Positions 21,870-35,700 of a stretch of 64,000 nt of DNA are shown one piece after another. Both the position numbers and the translations under genes were made by a program. The stretch's first letter is position 1. Each line of letters starts with the position of its first letter. The notes beneath the pieces were generated by a model, which worked only from the letters and a program-made list of their open reading frames with translations, was not told the DNA's origin and made no database searches. Source of the stretch: Bicyclus anynana (lineage: Eukaryota; Arthropoda; Insecta; Lepidoptera; Nymphalidae); assembly GCF_947172395.1 (NCBI RefSeq), contig NC_069086.1, positions 5,984,501 through 6,048,500 on the forward strand. Reading direction: 5' to 3'.

Positions 21870-21952
21870 TACGATTATTAATTCCAGTCAGTAAAATGAC
21901 AAGTGCAACTGTCACTGAAATGTCATTTTACTAACTGGAATTAATAATCGTA
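21870..21952. repeat. 32-bp inverted repeat (MITE core)
   Basis: Arms 21870-21901 and 21921-21952 (TACGATTATTAATTCCAGTC continuing to AAATGACA, one mismatch) with a 19-base centre. Confidence 0.65.
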
Positions 21953-22138
21953 CTTTTTAAGCATACAAAATCGATTCCCGCCGTTTCTCTGTATGCAGGC
22001 ATATACATATAGTAAATGATTTGAGTAAATATATAAAATACCTAATTGAAAGGGAAGGCTAATGCTACATAATTTTTTAGTAATTAATTTTTGCACTTAT
22101 TATTTGGACCTTTATACTGGTAAATTTCGTCTTGAACT

Positions 22139-22442
22139 CATCATTATCATTAACGACCTGTATTCTGCTCACTGGAGAACACGAGTCTCCTCTCGAAAAA
22201 ACAGGGGTTAGGCTAATAGTCCACCACGCTAGATCCCTATGCGGATTGGCAGACTTCATACACAAAATTCTCAGGAATGTAGATTTCCTCAAGATTTGAA
22301 ACGCGTAATTCCTTCATCGACACGTGATATTTAATTTCTTAAAATACACATAACCGAAAAGTTGGTGCATGTCAGTTACCGGATTCGAACCTACGCCCTC
22401 CGAATTGAAGGCAGAGGTCATATCTATCACGCTATCACGGCT
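22139..22442 (-). mobile_element. Family B SINE
   Basis: Plus strand CATTATCATTAACGACCTGT through CACGTGATATTTAATTTCTT to the inverted tRNA-like head (GATTCGAACCTACGCCCTCC, GGTCATATCTATCACGCTAT). Several small deletions. Confidence 0.65.
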
Positions 22443-23069
22443 TATTCGAATTCATGTTTTTCTAAAATGTTAGCTTTATGAAAAATATCATAAAAGGATA
22501 GGTATACCGTTATCAGAACCTGTCTTATCTAACCGGTTAAAAATATTTTACATTTCAACTTTTTAAGTTATAATGTTTTTATTATTATCTCATTTATATA
22601 ACAAACAGGTAGTAGGTACCTATCAGTATCAACAAATAATCGTTAATAAACTAAAATCTTGTAGGTAGGTAAATTTTCAAAAGTTCATCAACCTCACTTT
22701 CTGTATTTCTGTTATTAATGAAATCATTTATATTGTCATAGCTTTTATATGGAGGGTCGATTATTATTCTCATTCACATTTAAGAAATATTGGATAGTTT
22801 CTGGTAATCTTTACCGCAGACCAATTCGACCAATGTCTCTCTCTCTCTCTCTTTAGTAACAGTTTTCTCGAATTACTGTACCTACGAGTACGTAGTATTA
22901 TTATCGTTGTCTACAGTATCACTTAATTTGGTGGTGCTTCCCTGAAAAAAAAAACAAAAAAACTGCAGAAATGACAAAAGTAAAAAGCAATACATTGTGT
23001 TGAAAGAGTTTAGTGGGAGTAAACCAAAAACTAAAGAGATTTTTCGGTAGAAGCTCGTCTATCGAGCCC

Positions 23070-23400
23070 TCCAACTAATTTTTGATACAGGGTGCGCTAC
23101 ACCGCTGCGCTGTCAACAACTTTACGATCTAGTTCTTCCCTCCCCATTTTACCACAGAACAGCGAGACGCCGTGAAAAATGGCATCCTTTTGTTGTCAAT
23201 GTCCAGTCAACCCGCACGAAACGTTTTGCGGCAACGTTCCTAATAAGAACTGCTAAAATATGGAATGCCCTTCCGGCGTCTGTGTTTCCTGACACGTATA
23301 ATTTGTGCACCTTCAAGCTTCAAGGTAAGAGTGAATAGGCATCTTCTAGGCAAGCGCGCTTCATCTTAGACCTCATTAATGACATATAATAACACACTGT
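23070..23400 (+). mobile_element. Non-LTR retrotransposon ORF2 C-terminus and tail
   Basis: Frame at about 23215-23320 encodes RTKRFAATFLIRTAKIWNAL and PASVFPDTYNLCTFK, the usual last residues of a lepidopteran LINE ORF2. The tail AAGAGTGAATAGGCATCTTC and CAAGCGCG recurs inverted at 21255-21385 and 24805-24930. A more decayed copy is at 62060-62290. Confidence 0.6.
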
Positions 23401-23989
23401 ATTTAATTACCTACTGTAATAAATTACCTATAATAAAAAAAGTTAGCATAATTCACTTTTTTTACTTTCCAAAGGGGCCCCAAATGCTTGTGTGCCCAAG
23501 GGCCCTAGTGGCCCTAGCCTAGTATAAGACGGCGGCGATGGGGGTTGCCAGGCTTGGCTATGATACCTATTGTTTAACTCTAATGACGATAACTATTAGA
23601 TGATGAATATGACTGCTTAACTTGCTCTTCGAGGCACAGGGGCGTAATTCTCAACCAATCCAGGCAAGTAAGAAAGCTCACAAAATAACCATGATCTTGT
23701 AATCAGGTAAACATGCAATTGATTTATATGTAAAATTAGCATTGTATGACACCCGAAAACAAACCTACTCATTAAAATTCTAAGACGTTACACAACATGT
23801 AAAGGGAAAAGGAAAACGCACGTGCCAAACATGGTTATTTGAGGATTGTAAACGATCTTCGATGTAATCCTCAGCTTCATTTAGAAATTGCCTGTCAACA
23901 AATAGTTAGCTTATTCATCTATATAATAAACTTATAATAAATCTGTAGAGAGATCAATTCGATACATGAAATATATTTCCAAAATATCA
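23401..23989. other. Gene-free interval
   Basis: AT-rich sequence with no supportable exon, RNA gene or repeat boundary. Confidence 0.4.
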
Positions 23990-24268
23990 GGGGGTGAATA
24001 GTGATCGATACTGATGCCAAAAATGCAATCAGTAAAATTTTGTCTGTTCGTTAAAGAAACAATAACTACTCGACGGTTTTTAACGAAACTTGGTACAATT
24101 ATTCTTCAAACTCCTGAGCAGGTTATAGTTATATACGATCAATAGGAACTGAGCAGTGAAGGAAAATGTTGAAAAAATGGAAGAAGTTACACCTTTTTTC
24201 ACAGCGATACTATTGTAAGGCCTGGATTAAAGAGGTCTAAGGGCGGACGAAGTCGCGGGCGTTCGCTA
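23990..24268 (+). mobile_element. Helitron-like repeat, 3' portion
   Basis: Contains TAACGAAACTTGGTACAATT, then AGAGGTCTAAGGGCGGACGA and ends GTCGCGGGCGTTCGCTAG at 24268. The same body is inverted at 37012-37250. Confidence 0.55.
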
Positions 24269-24804
24269 GTAAGTATTAAGTCTCTATTACTGTGAGGTCT
24301 GTGATGACCCGCGTATTCGTGATTTATAACCGATTTCAATAAAAAGGCAGATTGGTTAACGAATTTTGATCTAATTTCAAATTTCAGTCAGTTTTGAGCC
24401 AACTAATAGCTACAACTAAATAACTTGCCAACTTCCGAAGAAGAACACGATGATTGATCAAAATCATTTGCATTTGGTTTTGATGTTTCAAACATACGAG
24501 TAGATCACAGATAGTGATTTTTGCGTACTCGAACGTTTAGCATTCTGCGCAATGTGCCATTGTCTTTTCGGACTTAACACCCAAATTCTACAGTGCCTTA
24601 GTCACTGTCGCCTTACCTAAAGGTGTTTTGCAAACAAATTTCACCATGACTAACGTTGTTTCAACGGTTGTATCAGCTGACAATATTTGAAACACGCAAC
24701 GAAAGAAACAATATTTCTGTTTTAAATGAATGGACTAGCTTGGTACCTAATACGAAAACAGAAATAGAAAAGGGGTCAATCTAAATTACCTACTACATTT
24801 CTAG

Positions 24805-24930
24805 TTTTTTTTATTTTAATTTTGTATAAGCGAGCGCCTAACTGCAATCACGCCTCATGGTAAGCGATGATGCCGCCTATGGTGAAACGCGCTTGCCTTG
24901 CCTTATTGACTCTTGACTTAAAGATGCAAT
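24805..24930 (-). mobile_element. LINE-tail repeat, inverted
   Basis: Plus strand AACTGCAATCACGCCTCATG, GGTAAGCGATGATG and AACGCGCTTGCCTTG, matching 21255-21385 and the inverted end of 23330-23400. Confidence 0.5.
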
Positions 24931-25829
24931 TTAGTGTAGGTACGAGTATAGATAAGACGTTAATGAGTTTAAGGTATATAATTGGATAAGGATTATTGCT
25001 GTATTGGTTAAAATCGCTTCGAAAATTAGCAATTATTTGTCTTAAAAAATAAATGACAAAAACTGGATTGTGGAATGGATGGATCGAATTGTACGTGAAT
25101 ACGTAGTTGGCACAATACATGATTGAAATCCCCAGCCAAAGCCCGCGTAGGTGAAGTCATGGCTTGAAGACAGTTACGTGCGCAGCTTGAGAGCGCGCAT
25201 GGTTACGCTTAGCCATTCTGGAGGGCAGTTACGCGCGTGGTTGGAGGATATTAACTACAGGGCTAGGCCTCTTTTTTAATAAGAGAGGAGATATGGAGTT
25301 TAGGCTTACCACAAATGAGGGTCGGTGGCCTTAGGCTTTGGCTGGGCAGCTGTCTTGAGGACAAAATATAATATAAGAGCGCGGGACTGCTCTCCGGCCG
25401 TGACTGCTTCTGCACGGGCTTCAGTCTGGTAATTTACCTAAGTAAAAATATGCACGGCCTCCGGCCTTGACTTAGCGTATTTTTATTAACTAAGCAAAAG
25501 GGGAAATAGATTAAATGAATTTAATAAAAATTTTAGTCACCGGACGCAATTTTACTAGGCAACCTATTATATAACCTACAATGTGTCAATGTAATTATAA
25601 TATTTATATATCCCAAATATATAATAGATAAGGGTATATATTCCTTATGTCGGTTCTCGTACTCATATGTCTACATTACAGTATTGTACAATAATGTACA
25701 TGTTCCAACCGTATGTTGACATAAGCTACTTGCAACAGGTCAAAAACACACACCTTAATCTTTATCTCATCATATCAAACAATCCTCCAGGACGAGATGG
25801 TTCCAAGTTCCGGAGGCAGCTCTCCCCCA
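24931..25829. other. Intergenic DNA with GC-rich repeat upstream of the lectin promoter
   Basis: A GC-richer block at about 25130-25500 (GTTACGCGCGTGGTTGG, GAGCGCGGGACTGCTCTCCG, CACGGCCTCCGGCCTTGAC) looks like a dispersed repeat, but no second copy was seen in the window. No gene was found. Confidence 0.4.
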
Positions 25830-25864
25830 TATATAACGCGACGATGCGCGGGCGCATCAGTTAG
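25830..25864 (+). promoter_or_regulatory. TATA box plus initiator, proposed lectin promoter
   Basis: TATATAA at 25830-25836 and an arthropod initiator ATCAGTT with the central A at 25859 are 29 bp apart, the canonical spacing. A consensus donor (AAC|GTGAGT) follows 35 bases after the predicted start. The first coding exon of the lectin (29728 on) is preceded directly by an acceptor (TTTCAG), so it needs an upstream 5' UTR exon. Linking this promoter to the lectin is inference. Confidence 0.55.
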
Positions 25865-25893
25865 TGACAGACGCGGGGTCAAACACACAGAAC
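25859..25893 (+). other. Proposed noncoding first exon of the lectin gene
   Basis: This runs from the initiator A to the donor GTGAGT at 25894. It has no ATG. It would splice over about 3.8 kb to the acceptor ending at 29727, three bases before the lectin ATG. Confidence 0.4.
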
Positions 25894-27593
25894 GTGAGTA
25901 ACGCTTCATTTCATTACAAACAGGGACTGAGAAAGTTATTTGTGTTTCTAGAAACACTATCCCTTTGGATAAAAAAATTGAGCTAAAGACAAGTTGCGCT
26001 TGCAAAGGGTTGAAAGTTAGCGTATGTCGTTGAAGTCTTTTGTTCTAGTGTTTTTTTTGATTTAAGGTATTTTATTGACAAAATGTTTAAAGGAATTATT
26101 CCTTCTTTTTTATTTTCTGTTTAACATTTTTTTTATTGTAAAGTATTCATTGCTTTTAATAAATTGACTAACTAACTTAACTAGATAGATACATTGTTTT
26201 TTAATAGTTAACTAGATAGACGTATAAATAAATAGATAAGACAATTCAACCAAAAAAGTAAAAGCATAATGTGAAACACATTATTAAATATTTTAAATTG
26301 ATTTAATTCGAATGTGAAAAAGTGAATTTTTAAATTGAGCGTTGTCAAAATCTCTTCAGCCTAAACTGCAGCACTACTGAATAATACTTATACCACTAAA
26401 GCAAAATAGCTAAATATCGTATAAACAAATATTTTAACATTTATTTATAGGTAAATCTTCAAATATTCTTTAAAAAAATCTATAAAATATATTTCTGTAT
26501 TCTTGCTAATTGCAATAGGTAAGGTAAATACACGCACGCGTCAATAGCATTTAGCATTAAATTCGACTGAGAATTGAACTAACAATCTTAGCGACCAAAG
26601 TTCTATTCAGTTTTTAAACATACCTTTTATTTGTAGACAATATGTATCTAAATACAAATATTTACAATAAGTAGTTACACAAAATACTCGTTTAAAAACC
26701 TTCCTTAGAGAGCTTGGGAACTCCTTAAAGTAGCGACAAACTGTTACAAATATTTACTTACATTATCTCTTCAACACAAACCAAACATAATTTAGAATTG
26801 TATTATGGCATATTCTAAGTCTTTGTCTTAATTTATTTACATTTAATATATGTGAAATTATGTAATTAGTAACTAGAAAAATCTATGTGAATAGTTATCC
26901 TTTTACGTGATTCACACATACATATCTAGCCATGATTATTTAGTTTTGCGTATCATCACAGAATACGGAATATTAAAGAATCATGCCGGAAAGTTAATTT
27001 TCTAGGTTTTACACAAATGCTCTGCTTTCCCTGAAGACTCATTAGGAAAATGGGTTCGAAAAGGAATTTTCCATTTTTTATAATTTGTGCACTGTGTCCT
27101 TATGTCCTTCTTGTCTACATTTATCGCGTTCACCATAGGCTGCGTTACAGCTTAGGTATTATCAAGCATGATTGCTGCTAAGGGCTGGCTTATACCTATA
27201 TTCAATGATTATTTTATACTATGTTACGTACCTCCACTGAGCGTACACATGCACAATTTTGTGCTTATTTACATTATAATTATATTTATGAATATATAGA
27301 TTCTACGCCTTCTAAACGTACTACTCGACATTGTTGACAATATTTAGATATTATGTGTTTAAATAACTTTCGTAGTTTAATAAGTGACTAAATTAAATTA
27401 AGACAATTATGCACATTAGTCTGCCTCAGTTTTAATGCGCTAGAGCCCTATCTCTAGTATAAAATATCATTGCCTTTACTTGATCTATAAAATCATTATT
27501 CTTTACAATATTTGTTATCATTAGGTACATAAAATAAATGAATTCTAGTAGATGTATGAAGATGAAACATATATCGTGTATTTATAGTATAAA
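25894..27593. other. Proposed lectin 5' UTR intron, no repeats recognised
   Basis: AT-rich, mostly unique-looking sequence. It contains no supportable coding exon, RNA gene or repeat copy of the families seen elsewhere. Confidence 0.4.
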
Positions 27594-27775
27594 CTAGCTG
27601 ACGCCGCGCGGTTTTACCCGCGTGGTTCCCATAAAAATACAGGGATAATTAATAGCCTATAGCCTTTCTCAATATCCTATCTAACACTAAAAGAATTTTT
27701 CAAATCGGACCAGTAGTTCCTGAGATTAGCGCGTTCAAACAAACAAACTCTTCAGCATTATAATATTAGTATAGA
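27594..27775 (-). mobile_element. Complete Helitron-like repeat (182 bp)
   Basis: Plus strand CTAGCTGACGCCGCGCGGTT at the left, and TTATAATATTAGTATAGA at the right, the inverted 3' and 5' ends. Very close to copies at 29216 and 34560. Confidence 0.6.
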
Positions 27776-28151
27776 TGATCAACTGTATTAAGATGAAGTA
27801 ACTATACTTGACAAAAAATCAATAGTTATTAACAGATTAACTGAATATTATGCAACTTAATTTTCTCTGGATGACGTGGTGTTGTCGTGAGTGGAACGAA
27901 CCATCTTGGGGACAAGGTCGCTTTCTACGTACAGTGACGCCCCCAAACCGGTCTGGTTCCCCGACTTCTGGTGGGATTATGCAACTCATTCTATCATTCA
28001 ATGGAAAGTGTTTGTAAACAAGCTTACGAACTGTGGTAGTGACACAAATACCTACATTTGTAACACAGCAAAACAATAAGAAGCTAGGGAAAAGAAGGAT
28101 TTAGTATCTTTAACTAGTACCTACTGCCTATTTACATATTTATTTATTTTT

Positions 28152-28479
28152 GACGGCCTTCGTCACGCAGTGGTATGCGCGGTGGATTTACAAAACGGAG
28201 GTTCTGGGTTCGATCCCCGGCTGGGTCGATTGAGATTTTCTTAATTGGTCCAGGTCTGACTGGTGGGAGGCTTCGGCTTTGGCTTGTAACCACCCTACCG
28301 ACAAAGACGTACCGCCAAGCGATTTAGCGTTCCGTTACCACGTCGTGTAGAAATCGAAAAGGGGTAGGGATTTTCATCCTTCTCCTAACAAGTTAGCCCG
28401 CTTCCGTCTTAGACTGCATAATCACTTACCATCAGGTGACATTGTAGTCAAGGGCTAACTTGTAAAGAATAAAAAAAAA
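28152..28479 (+). mobile_element. Family A SINE, full length
   Basis: GACGGCCTTCGTCACGCAGT head, box B GGTTCGATCCCC, body, and A9 tail. Confidence 0.75.
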
Positions 28480-28520
28480 GTCTTGTAAATCCACGAATAC
28501 GAAGGCCGTCAAAACTATGT
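28480..28520 (-). mobile_element. Inverted family A SINE head fragment
   Basis: GTCTTGTAAATCCACGAATA then CGAAGGCCGTC is the reverse complement of the first 35 bases of the neighbouring SINE. It directly follows that SINE's A tail. Confidence 0.55.
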
Positions 28521-29215
28521 TTGTGTCACACGCCTCTGAACTAGTCAAGATCTTTAAAATAAGTTATTAGGAGTGGACATTAAATAACATTTACTAATAA
28601 TAATTTACATAAACTGGCGGTCATTGATCTCTACGTTTCACTAATAAAAATATATTTAAACAATCTTACCATCAAACATAAACGCGATTAATATTATAAA
28701 AGAAAAAGGTTATTACATAAAAACTAAACGTTCGATACGTTAGTTTTTATAGGATTGAATATAAATACAGACTCGTTTAACTCTTTTATATGAAAGTATA
28801 ATAAAGAGACTCAAATCGATATGTTGTCAAATATTTTCAACCATTATAAATATTATTGGACTATTATGAATAACTACCTCGTTTGCCCGATCGTAGCTTA
28901 GGTGGTGGGTTTGGGTCAATGATATTAGTCAAAAGGTCGTTGGTTTGGGTAGGGTATTAATAAAAATATTTTTACCAATAAATACTTAGACAGATATCGG
29001 TGATTCAACATCTAGCCGTCAACTTCTATCAAATGAAAGATCTCTTTCGTCTATGAAACGCGTAGGGGTTGAATTCGATACATAGCGGCTGAATTATCTC
29101 CACAGAGGACCTCTACAACGACTATGAATTCCACTGTCAGTAGCTAGCAGCCTTATGGAGTTGGGAAGTTGGTGGTGTTTCACCCTCTTACCTCGGAGAG
29201 CACATAAATCTATAA

Positions 29216-29402
29216 TCTATAATAATATTATAAAGCTGAAGAATTTGTTTGTTTGAACACGGTAATCTCAAAACTGGTCCGGTTTGAAAAATTCTTTCAG
29301 TGTTAGATAGCGCATTTATCGAGGAAGGCTATAGGCTATATATTATCCCCGTACTCCTACGGGCACGGGAACCACGCGGGTGAAACCGCGCGGCATAACT
29401 AG
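29216..29402 (+). mobile_element. Complete Helitron-like repeat (187 bp)
   Basis: 5' TCTATAATAATATTATAAAG, internal ACTGGTCCGGTTTG and ATAGCGCATTTATCGAGG, 3' CCGCGCGGCATAACTAG. Confidence 0.6.
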
Positions 29403-29730
29403 TTATCTGATAATGGTAATTAATTAATAATTAGGTAATATAACATGATCACTCTAAACTTTGTCAACCCGGGCCCTCATATCACACCTTCCACAGATTT
29501 GTCATTAGTTAATGCTGAAACCGAAAAATAAATTCATTAGGACAACTGTAGAGACCATAACCTCTAAACCATATGCCCTTGATTGGACTTATTTCAGTTG
29601 GATTGATTTTAAAACCAAAAAATAGTTGCCAATTAGTTTAGTCAGCGAATTAGTTTATTTAGAATAGAAATAAGTAAAAGAAAATACGCAGCAAACGTGT
29701 TAAAAAGAATAATGTACATTGTTTCAGACA

Positions 29731-32700
29731 ATGAAACGGCTACTCCTCCTGTCAGTGCTGGCGGTGGCTCAAGCACAGTTCCCCAATGGACGCATCCTGG
29801 AGCCGCCCGTGCCACAGCAGTGCGTGCAGAGGGTCATTCACGAACGGTTTGCTGACAGTAAGTAACATCAGTCATCATCATTGTTATCACCAGCCGATAG
29901 ACGTCCACTGGAGGGCTACTATCAACTTTAACCTAGCGATCCAAATCCGACGCCATTCAACTTCGGTGCCTATATTGAATCGCTTTTAATTCGTACCATG
30001 ACATCTCCTTAACTGAATAGCATTTGAGTCGTCTTTGTTTACGCGTACTTACTATTTATTTCACTATCGTTTTTCATAAAATCGAAAAGTATTGTTCATC
30101 AAACGTCACTACAAGCTTCCAGAAATTATTTATTTACCAATACTAATACTAATTTATTAATTTTTAATCAATTAAAAGTAAAATACGTAAAAACGATTCA
30201 GTTCCAGCCACATTTTTTTTTTTTTATTCTTTACAAGTTAGCCCTTGACTACAATCTCACCTGATGGTAAGTGATGATGCAGTCTAAGATGGAAGCGGGC
30301 TAACTTGTTAGGAGGAGGATGAAAATCGACACTCCTTTCGGTTTCTACACGGCATCGTACCGGAACGCTAAATCGCTTGGCGGTACGTCTTTTCCGGTAG
30401 GGTGGTAACTAGCCACGGCCGAAGCCTCCCACCAGCCAGACCTGGACAAATTGAGACAATCTCAATCTGCCCAGCCGGGGATCGAACCCAGGACCTCCGT
30501 CTTGTAAATCCACCGCGCATACCACTGCGCCACGGAGGCCGTCAAACATTATACATTATAAGTAACTTTATTTCGTCGGCTCAGTTTGACAGCTTAACGA
30601 TTCAGTTTAGGTTACAAGATGACTTCATAGTACGAGAAACCGTATGAATGGATTCCGTTAGCGACTCAGTTAAGGTAATTTTTCGCTACAGCGTCAATTG
30701 GTTGGATATAGGACTTCGTGGTATGAAAAATCGAAGCAGTTCAGTTTAGGTCTGCAGTTGAGTCGCTATTATAATTGATGGTAGGTATGCTGGACATATA
30801 GATTACACAAACAGTACAGTTTGTACAGTATACATACAATAAATTGATTCATGCAAAAAATGAAGTGTTAAAAATAATTAACTCTTCAAGATTTTGTTAC
30901 GCTAAATTACGACAGCAAAAAATTCAATTAAACAAAAAAACTGTGTTCTATTCACACCGCTCAATCTATGTGTTAATTCGTATTAGATAATGCTTAAGAT
31001 GAGGTTGGTATTATACGGAAGCCAGTGCCTGGGTTTTTTATCAACACGAATATGTTTATGATAAATCTTTATTGCGAACGTAATGTAAAATAAGTTAAAA
31101 TAACAATTAGCAGAACAACATAACTTTGAGTCAAAAAAGTACAGTACCTGAAGTAGAGAGTATTTTGAAGTAAAAGATAACAGACATTCCAACCAAGAAC
31201 AAACATCATTATCATTAACAACCCATATTCGGCTCACTGTTGAGCACGAGTCTCCTCTCAGAATGAGAGGGGTAAGACTTTAGTCCACCATGCTGACCAA
31301 ATACGGATTAGCAGACTTCACACACGTAGAAAATTGAGAAAATTCTCAGTTATGCAGATTTCCTCACGATGTATTTCCATCACCGTTTGAGACACGTGAT
31401 ATTTAATTTCTTAAAATGCATATAAGTAACTGAGACTTTGGAAGTGCATGCCCTGGACCGAATTCGAACTGACGCCCTCTGAATCGAAGGCAGAGGTCAT
31501 ATCCACTGAGTTTATAAGTCACCAAGAACAAACATACTTACCTATTATATTAAATAAAAACAAAAAATGATCTTTTACCCAGAAAAGCATATTATATCTA
31601 CCGTCTCCATTCCGTTACATTTTATGAGACAACGGCATTTCTCTAGAAAACGCTTATCGCGATGCTATCCCGGATGTGTGATAAGAATATCACGTTGAGG
31701 CATAATAGACCGACCAACTCGTTCATAAACGGGACTTTGTGAATTCCTTAAAAATACCTGACGCCGCGCGGTATCACCCGCGTGGTTCCCGTTCCCGTAG
31801 GAATACGGGGATAATAAAAATAGCCTATAGCCTTCCTCGATAAATAGGCTATTTAACACTAAAAGAATTTTTAAAATCGGACCAGAATTTTACCACTAAA
31901 CCTGTACATTGTGACTACTGTATATTAAAATAGCATATTCATTGACCTATATTACAATTTCAGACTCGTCCACACGGCCCGGATAGCTCAGTCGGTAGAG
32001 CATTGGACTTTTAATCCAAGGGTCCAGGGTTCAAGTCCCTGTTCGGGCGGCCATGTTTTTTTAATTTTTAATATTTTCTTTTAATTTTAAATCATAATAA
32101 ATAAAATTTTGAGATTACTTAGTTGGTTTTCCTACTGACAGCGCAATTTAATTGTATAATAGGTAGTCAAACAAAGGCAACTGTCTGTTTTCTTTCAATA
32201 ATGAAAGTAACTTTTCCTTCGACAGCTGTTCCCAAGCGAATATACAAATACAATAGCGTAGATCGCACATACCAGATAACATAGACGTACCTTTCTCATA
32301 ATACCTATTACAAAAACATCACTAATATCTTTAGTGGGTATCGGTCGTGGCTTACTTTCTTTTCTTTTTTAATTACGGCTCTGGATACCAGTCCTTATAC
32401 GTCGCGCCTCATAATCATTACTACATAGGGGTTACATCTTGGTGTTCTCTGTCCAGACCTAGTAATAAAATTTAGTGTTTACGTTGTTTGCACAAACATC
32501 TATTTACCTATATTTTATGTCATAACTTTAAAAAGTTTTAATTTTTAGTTAAGATGAGTTATCTTCCAAATTATGTTATGTACCTACCTGGAAAGTGATA
32601 AATTTTACATCCAAACATAGGTAATAAAACACAGACAGTCCCGTGTGAACTGTATGAAAATCAGTTGTAGCAGTTTAAAATACACAAAGAAAAAGACAAA

Positions 32701-35700
32701 TAAATTATTAAATTAAATATTATATAATAACATGATTACCTACTTGGCTTACAATTATTACAATATTCTAAGAAATCCAAAAGATATGATAACTAATCAC
32801 TAGAAATAATAACAAGCGAAGAGAATGGTCATTGGTCAAATGTTTAAAAACAAAGTAGGTGTTTATAGGTAGGTAACACACTAATGCGAAAGTCTATCTG
32901 TCTTATAGTCTATTACTTACACGAAGCTTTACACGAAGCCGCTTAACTGATTTAGCTGGATTTGGTACAATGGTATAAGGGACCTTTTATCTCGGAAAAA
33001 ATCAATAGTAGTCCGAATAGCTTACACTGTAGGCCTACCTGTAAATACACAGGTTCCTTAGGTACTATTTTTTTTTACATTATAAGCAGTTAGTTATTTT
33101 TTATGTAGACAGACATACGGATAGAAACACTTGCACAAATATAAACGCACATATCTCTCGCAACTCGCAAGTACGAGTGACTAAATGTATGGACCTATAT
33201 GTACTAATAAGTTATTTGTATTTCCTATTATCAGATAAGGGCTACTTCTTCTCATGGCGGGACCCTGCGCTGCGCGGTGTAGAGGAGGACTGGCTCAGTG
33301 CGAGGAACTACTGTCGCCAGCGATGCATGGATCTCGTCTCCTTGGAAACCAGTGACGAGAACGAGTGGGTCAAAGCCCGCATTGTTCAGGACAAGGTAAG
33401 GAGTACTCATTGCCGGAGCAATCTTCCCCTGTTTACCCTTTTTTTAACCGACTTCCAAAAAGGATGAGGTTCTACGTTCGGCTGTATGTATGTTTTTTTT
33501 AAGTAAACAATAATGAAAAAAAATTGTAATGATTTAAGACGCACATATTTTTAAATTACTTTAACTTTCGTTTCGTGTGCTCGTTTTTTTGCCCAGGATA
33601 TATACTATATTATACAGGATGCCCTGAGTAATTGCTTAAATAGCTTTTAGGTCAATCTAGGACTGGGAGTACTTAGTGCAAAAGATTAGCAAGTTTAAAT
33701 GGCAGTGGGCTGGTAATATTTGTCGAAGTCTGATTTGCGATCGCTATAGACTGGTTTTTTGGGTGTAAGGTTGCTAGGTCGCCGAAATTATAAGCCGGAC
33801 AGTCCAGTCAGTTAAGCCTGACATTTGGGTAAAAAGGCCAGTTGAGGATTATGTGTACATCAGTATTAATAGGTACGACAATTTTTTTAAATGTAAAATC
33901 AAGTATGCATGATTATTACCGTAAATTTAATTCCCACACACACTCGTTCGCCCGTAAACCTAACAAAAGCCGGACAAGCCGGACACCGTTTATTTTATCC
34001 GGACACGGAATAGAAAGTCCGGCTTTATCCGGACATCTGACAACACTATTTGGGTATCAATGTGACAATCCTTCTCCGCACACAACGAAAGCATTTACGA
34101 TGGAATATAGTCGGATTCAACTTTATGACGTTTCCGAACGGTTTAGCTGTGCAATACATTTTAAGTATCACCGGTTATGCAAAGGCGCGGCGGCAGGGCA
34201 TAACCCCGCGCATCTTGATTTTAACGTAACTTTATGACCTATGCGTCGGGATAACCTACTTACCTCTTTATAAGTACATATAGGTATACCTATACCTATA
34301 TGTACTTATAAAGACTTATTCTACCTATATTATATTTTTGCCCGCAAAATAGATAAATGAATTACTGACAAATTGTCTGTGTGTGCAATATAAACTTAAC
34401 AATGAACCACCATCCTTGATTTGTCATGATTTTTTATTACGCTTTAAAAAGTACTTACCGACAGAAGGCTACATTGGCATACTTTATTGTTTTCGATTTA
34501 CCTACATCACTTGTAGCAGTTATTCAATCTTTCGGCATCAGCTGGTCCTATATAACCTACTAGCTCACGCCGCGCGGTTTTACCCGCGTGGTTCTCGTTC
34601 CCGTAGGATTACGCGGACAAAATATAGCCTATAGCACTCGAGGATAGTGTAGCTTACCAACAGTGAAATATTTTTCCCAAATCGGTTCAGTAGTTTCAGA
34701 GCCTTTTCAAAACATACAAACAAATAAACATTTCCTCTTTATAACATTATAGTGTAGATAAAAAGCAGTGTTCATCGAGCCTTGAACCCTTTCAAAGCTA
34801 CCACGGTCCTAAGAACTCCATAATTTGCCAACAACTTACCTATGGTTCCTAACATAGGTAAGTGTAAGCAAGTAATGGAAAACTAGCAACAAATTTTTTT
34901 ATGCTTTACAAGTTAGCCCTTGACTACAATCTCACCTGGTAGTAAGTGATGATGTAATCTAAGATGGAAGCGAGCTAACTTGTTAAGAGTAGGATGAAAT
35001 CCACACCCCTTGCAGTTTCTACACGACATCGTACATCGCTTGGCGATACGTCTTTGCCGATAGGCCGTAGGGTGGTAACTAGCCACGGCCGAAGCTTCTC
35101 ACCAACCAGACCTAGACCAATTAAGAAAACCTTAATCAACTCAACCGGGGATGGAGCCCAGGACCTCCGTCTTGTAAATCCACCGTGCCTACGCGCAACG
35201 GAGGCTGTCACAAATTACCTATTGGCTGACAAATTAGGTATTATCAGTTTCCTAAAATGAGATATATATTGTGTGCATTCTCAAAATGTCAAAGAATTCA
35301 ACGTGCCACTTTTGCGTAATGTCGTCACAAATTTTCTATTTCAACGGAACATGTGCGGAATACAACAAAGTTTTATTGTATTGTTATGCAGGCTGGGTAC
35401 TTATTGAACAATAGTGAATATTACTTTCCTACGTTTCATTTGCTGTTTTTGTCACACAGCCACAGAACATACTCGTATGTACAAGTGACAGCTTGGAAAC
35501 TGTTTTATACTGATCATCATCATTTTCAACCCATATTCGGTTCACTGCTGAGCTCGAGTCTTCTCTTAGAATGAGAGGGGTTAGGCCAATAGTCCACCAC
35601 GCTGGCCCAATGCGGATTGGCAGCCTTCACACACGCAGAGAATTAAAAAAAATCTCTGGTGTGCAGGTTTCCTCACGATGTTTCCCTTCACCGTTTGAGG

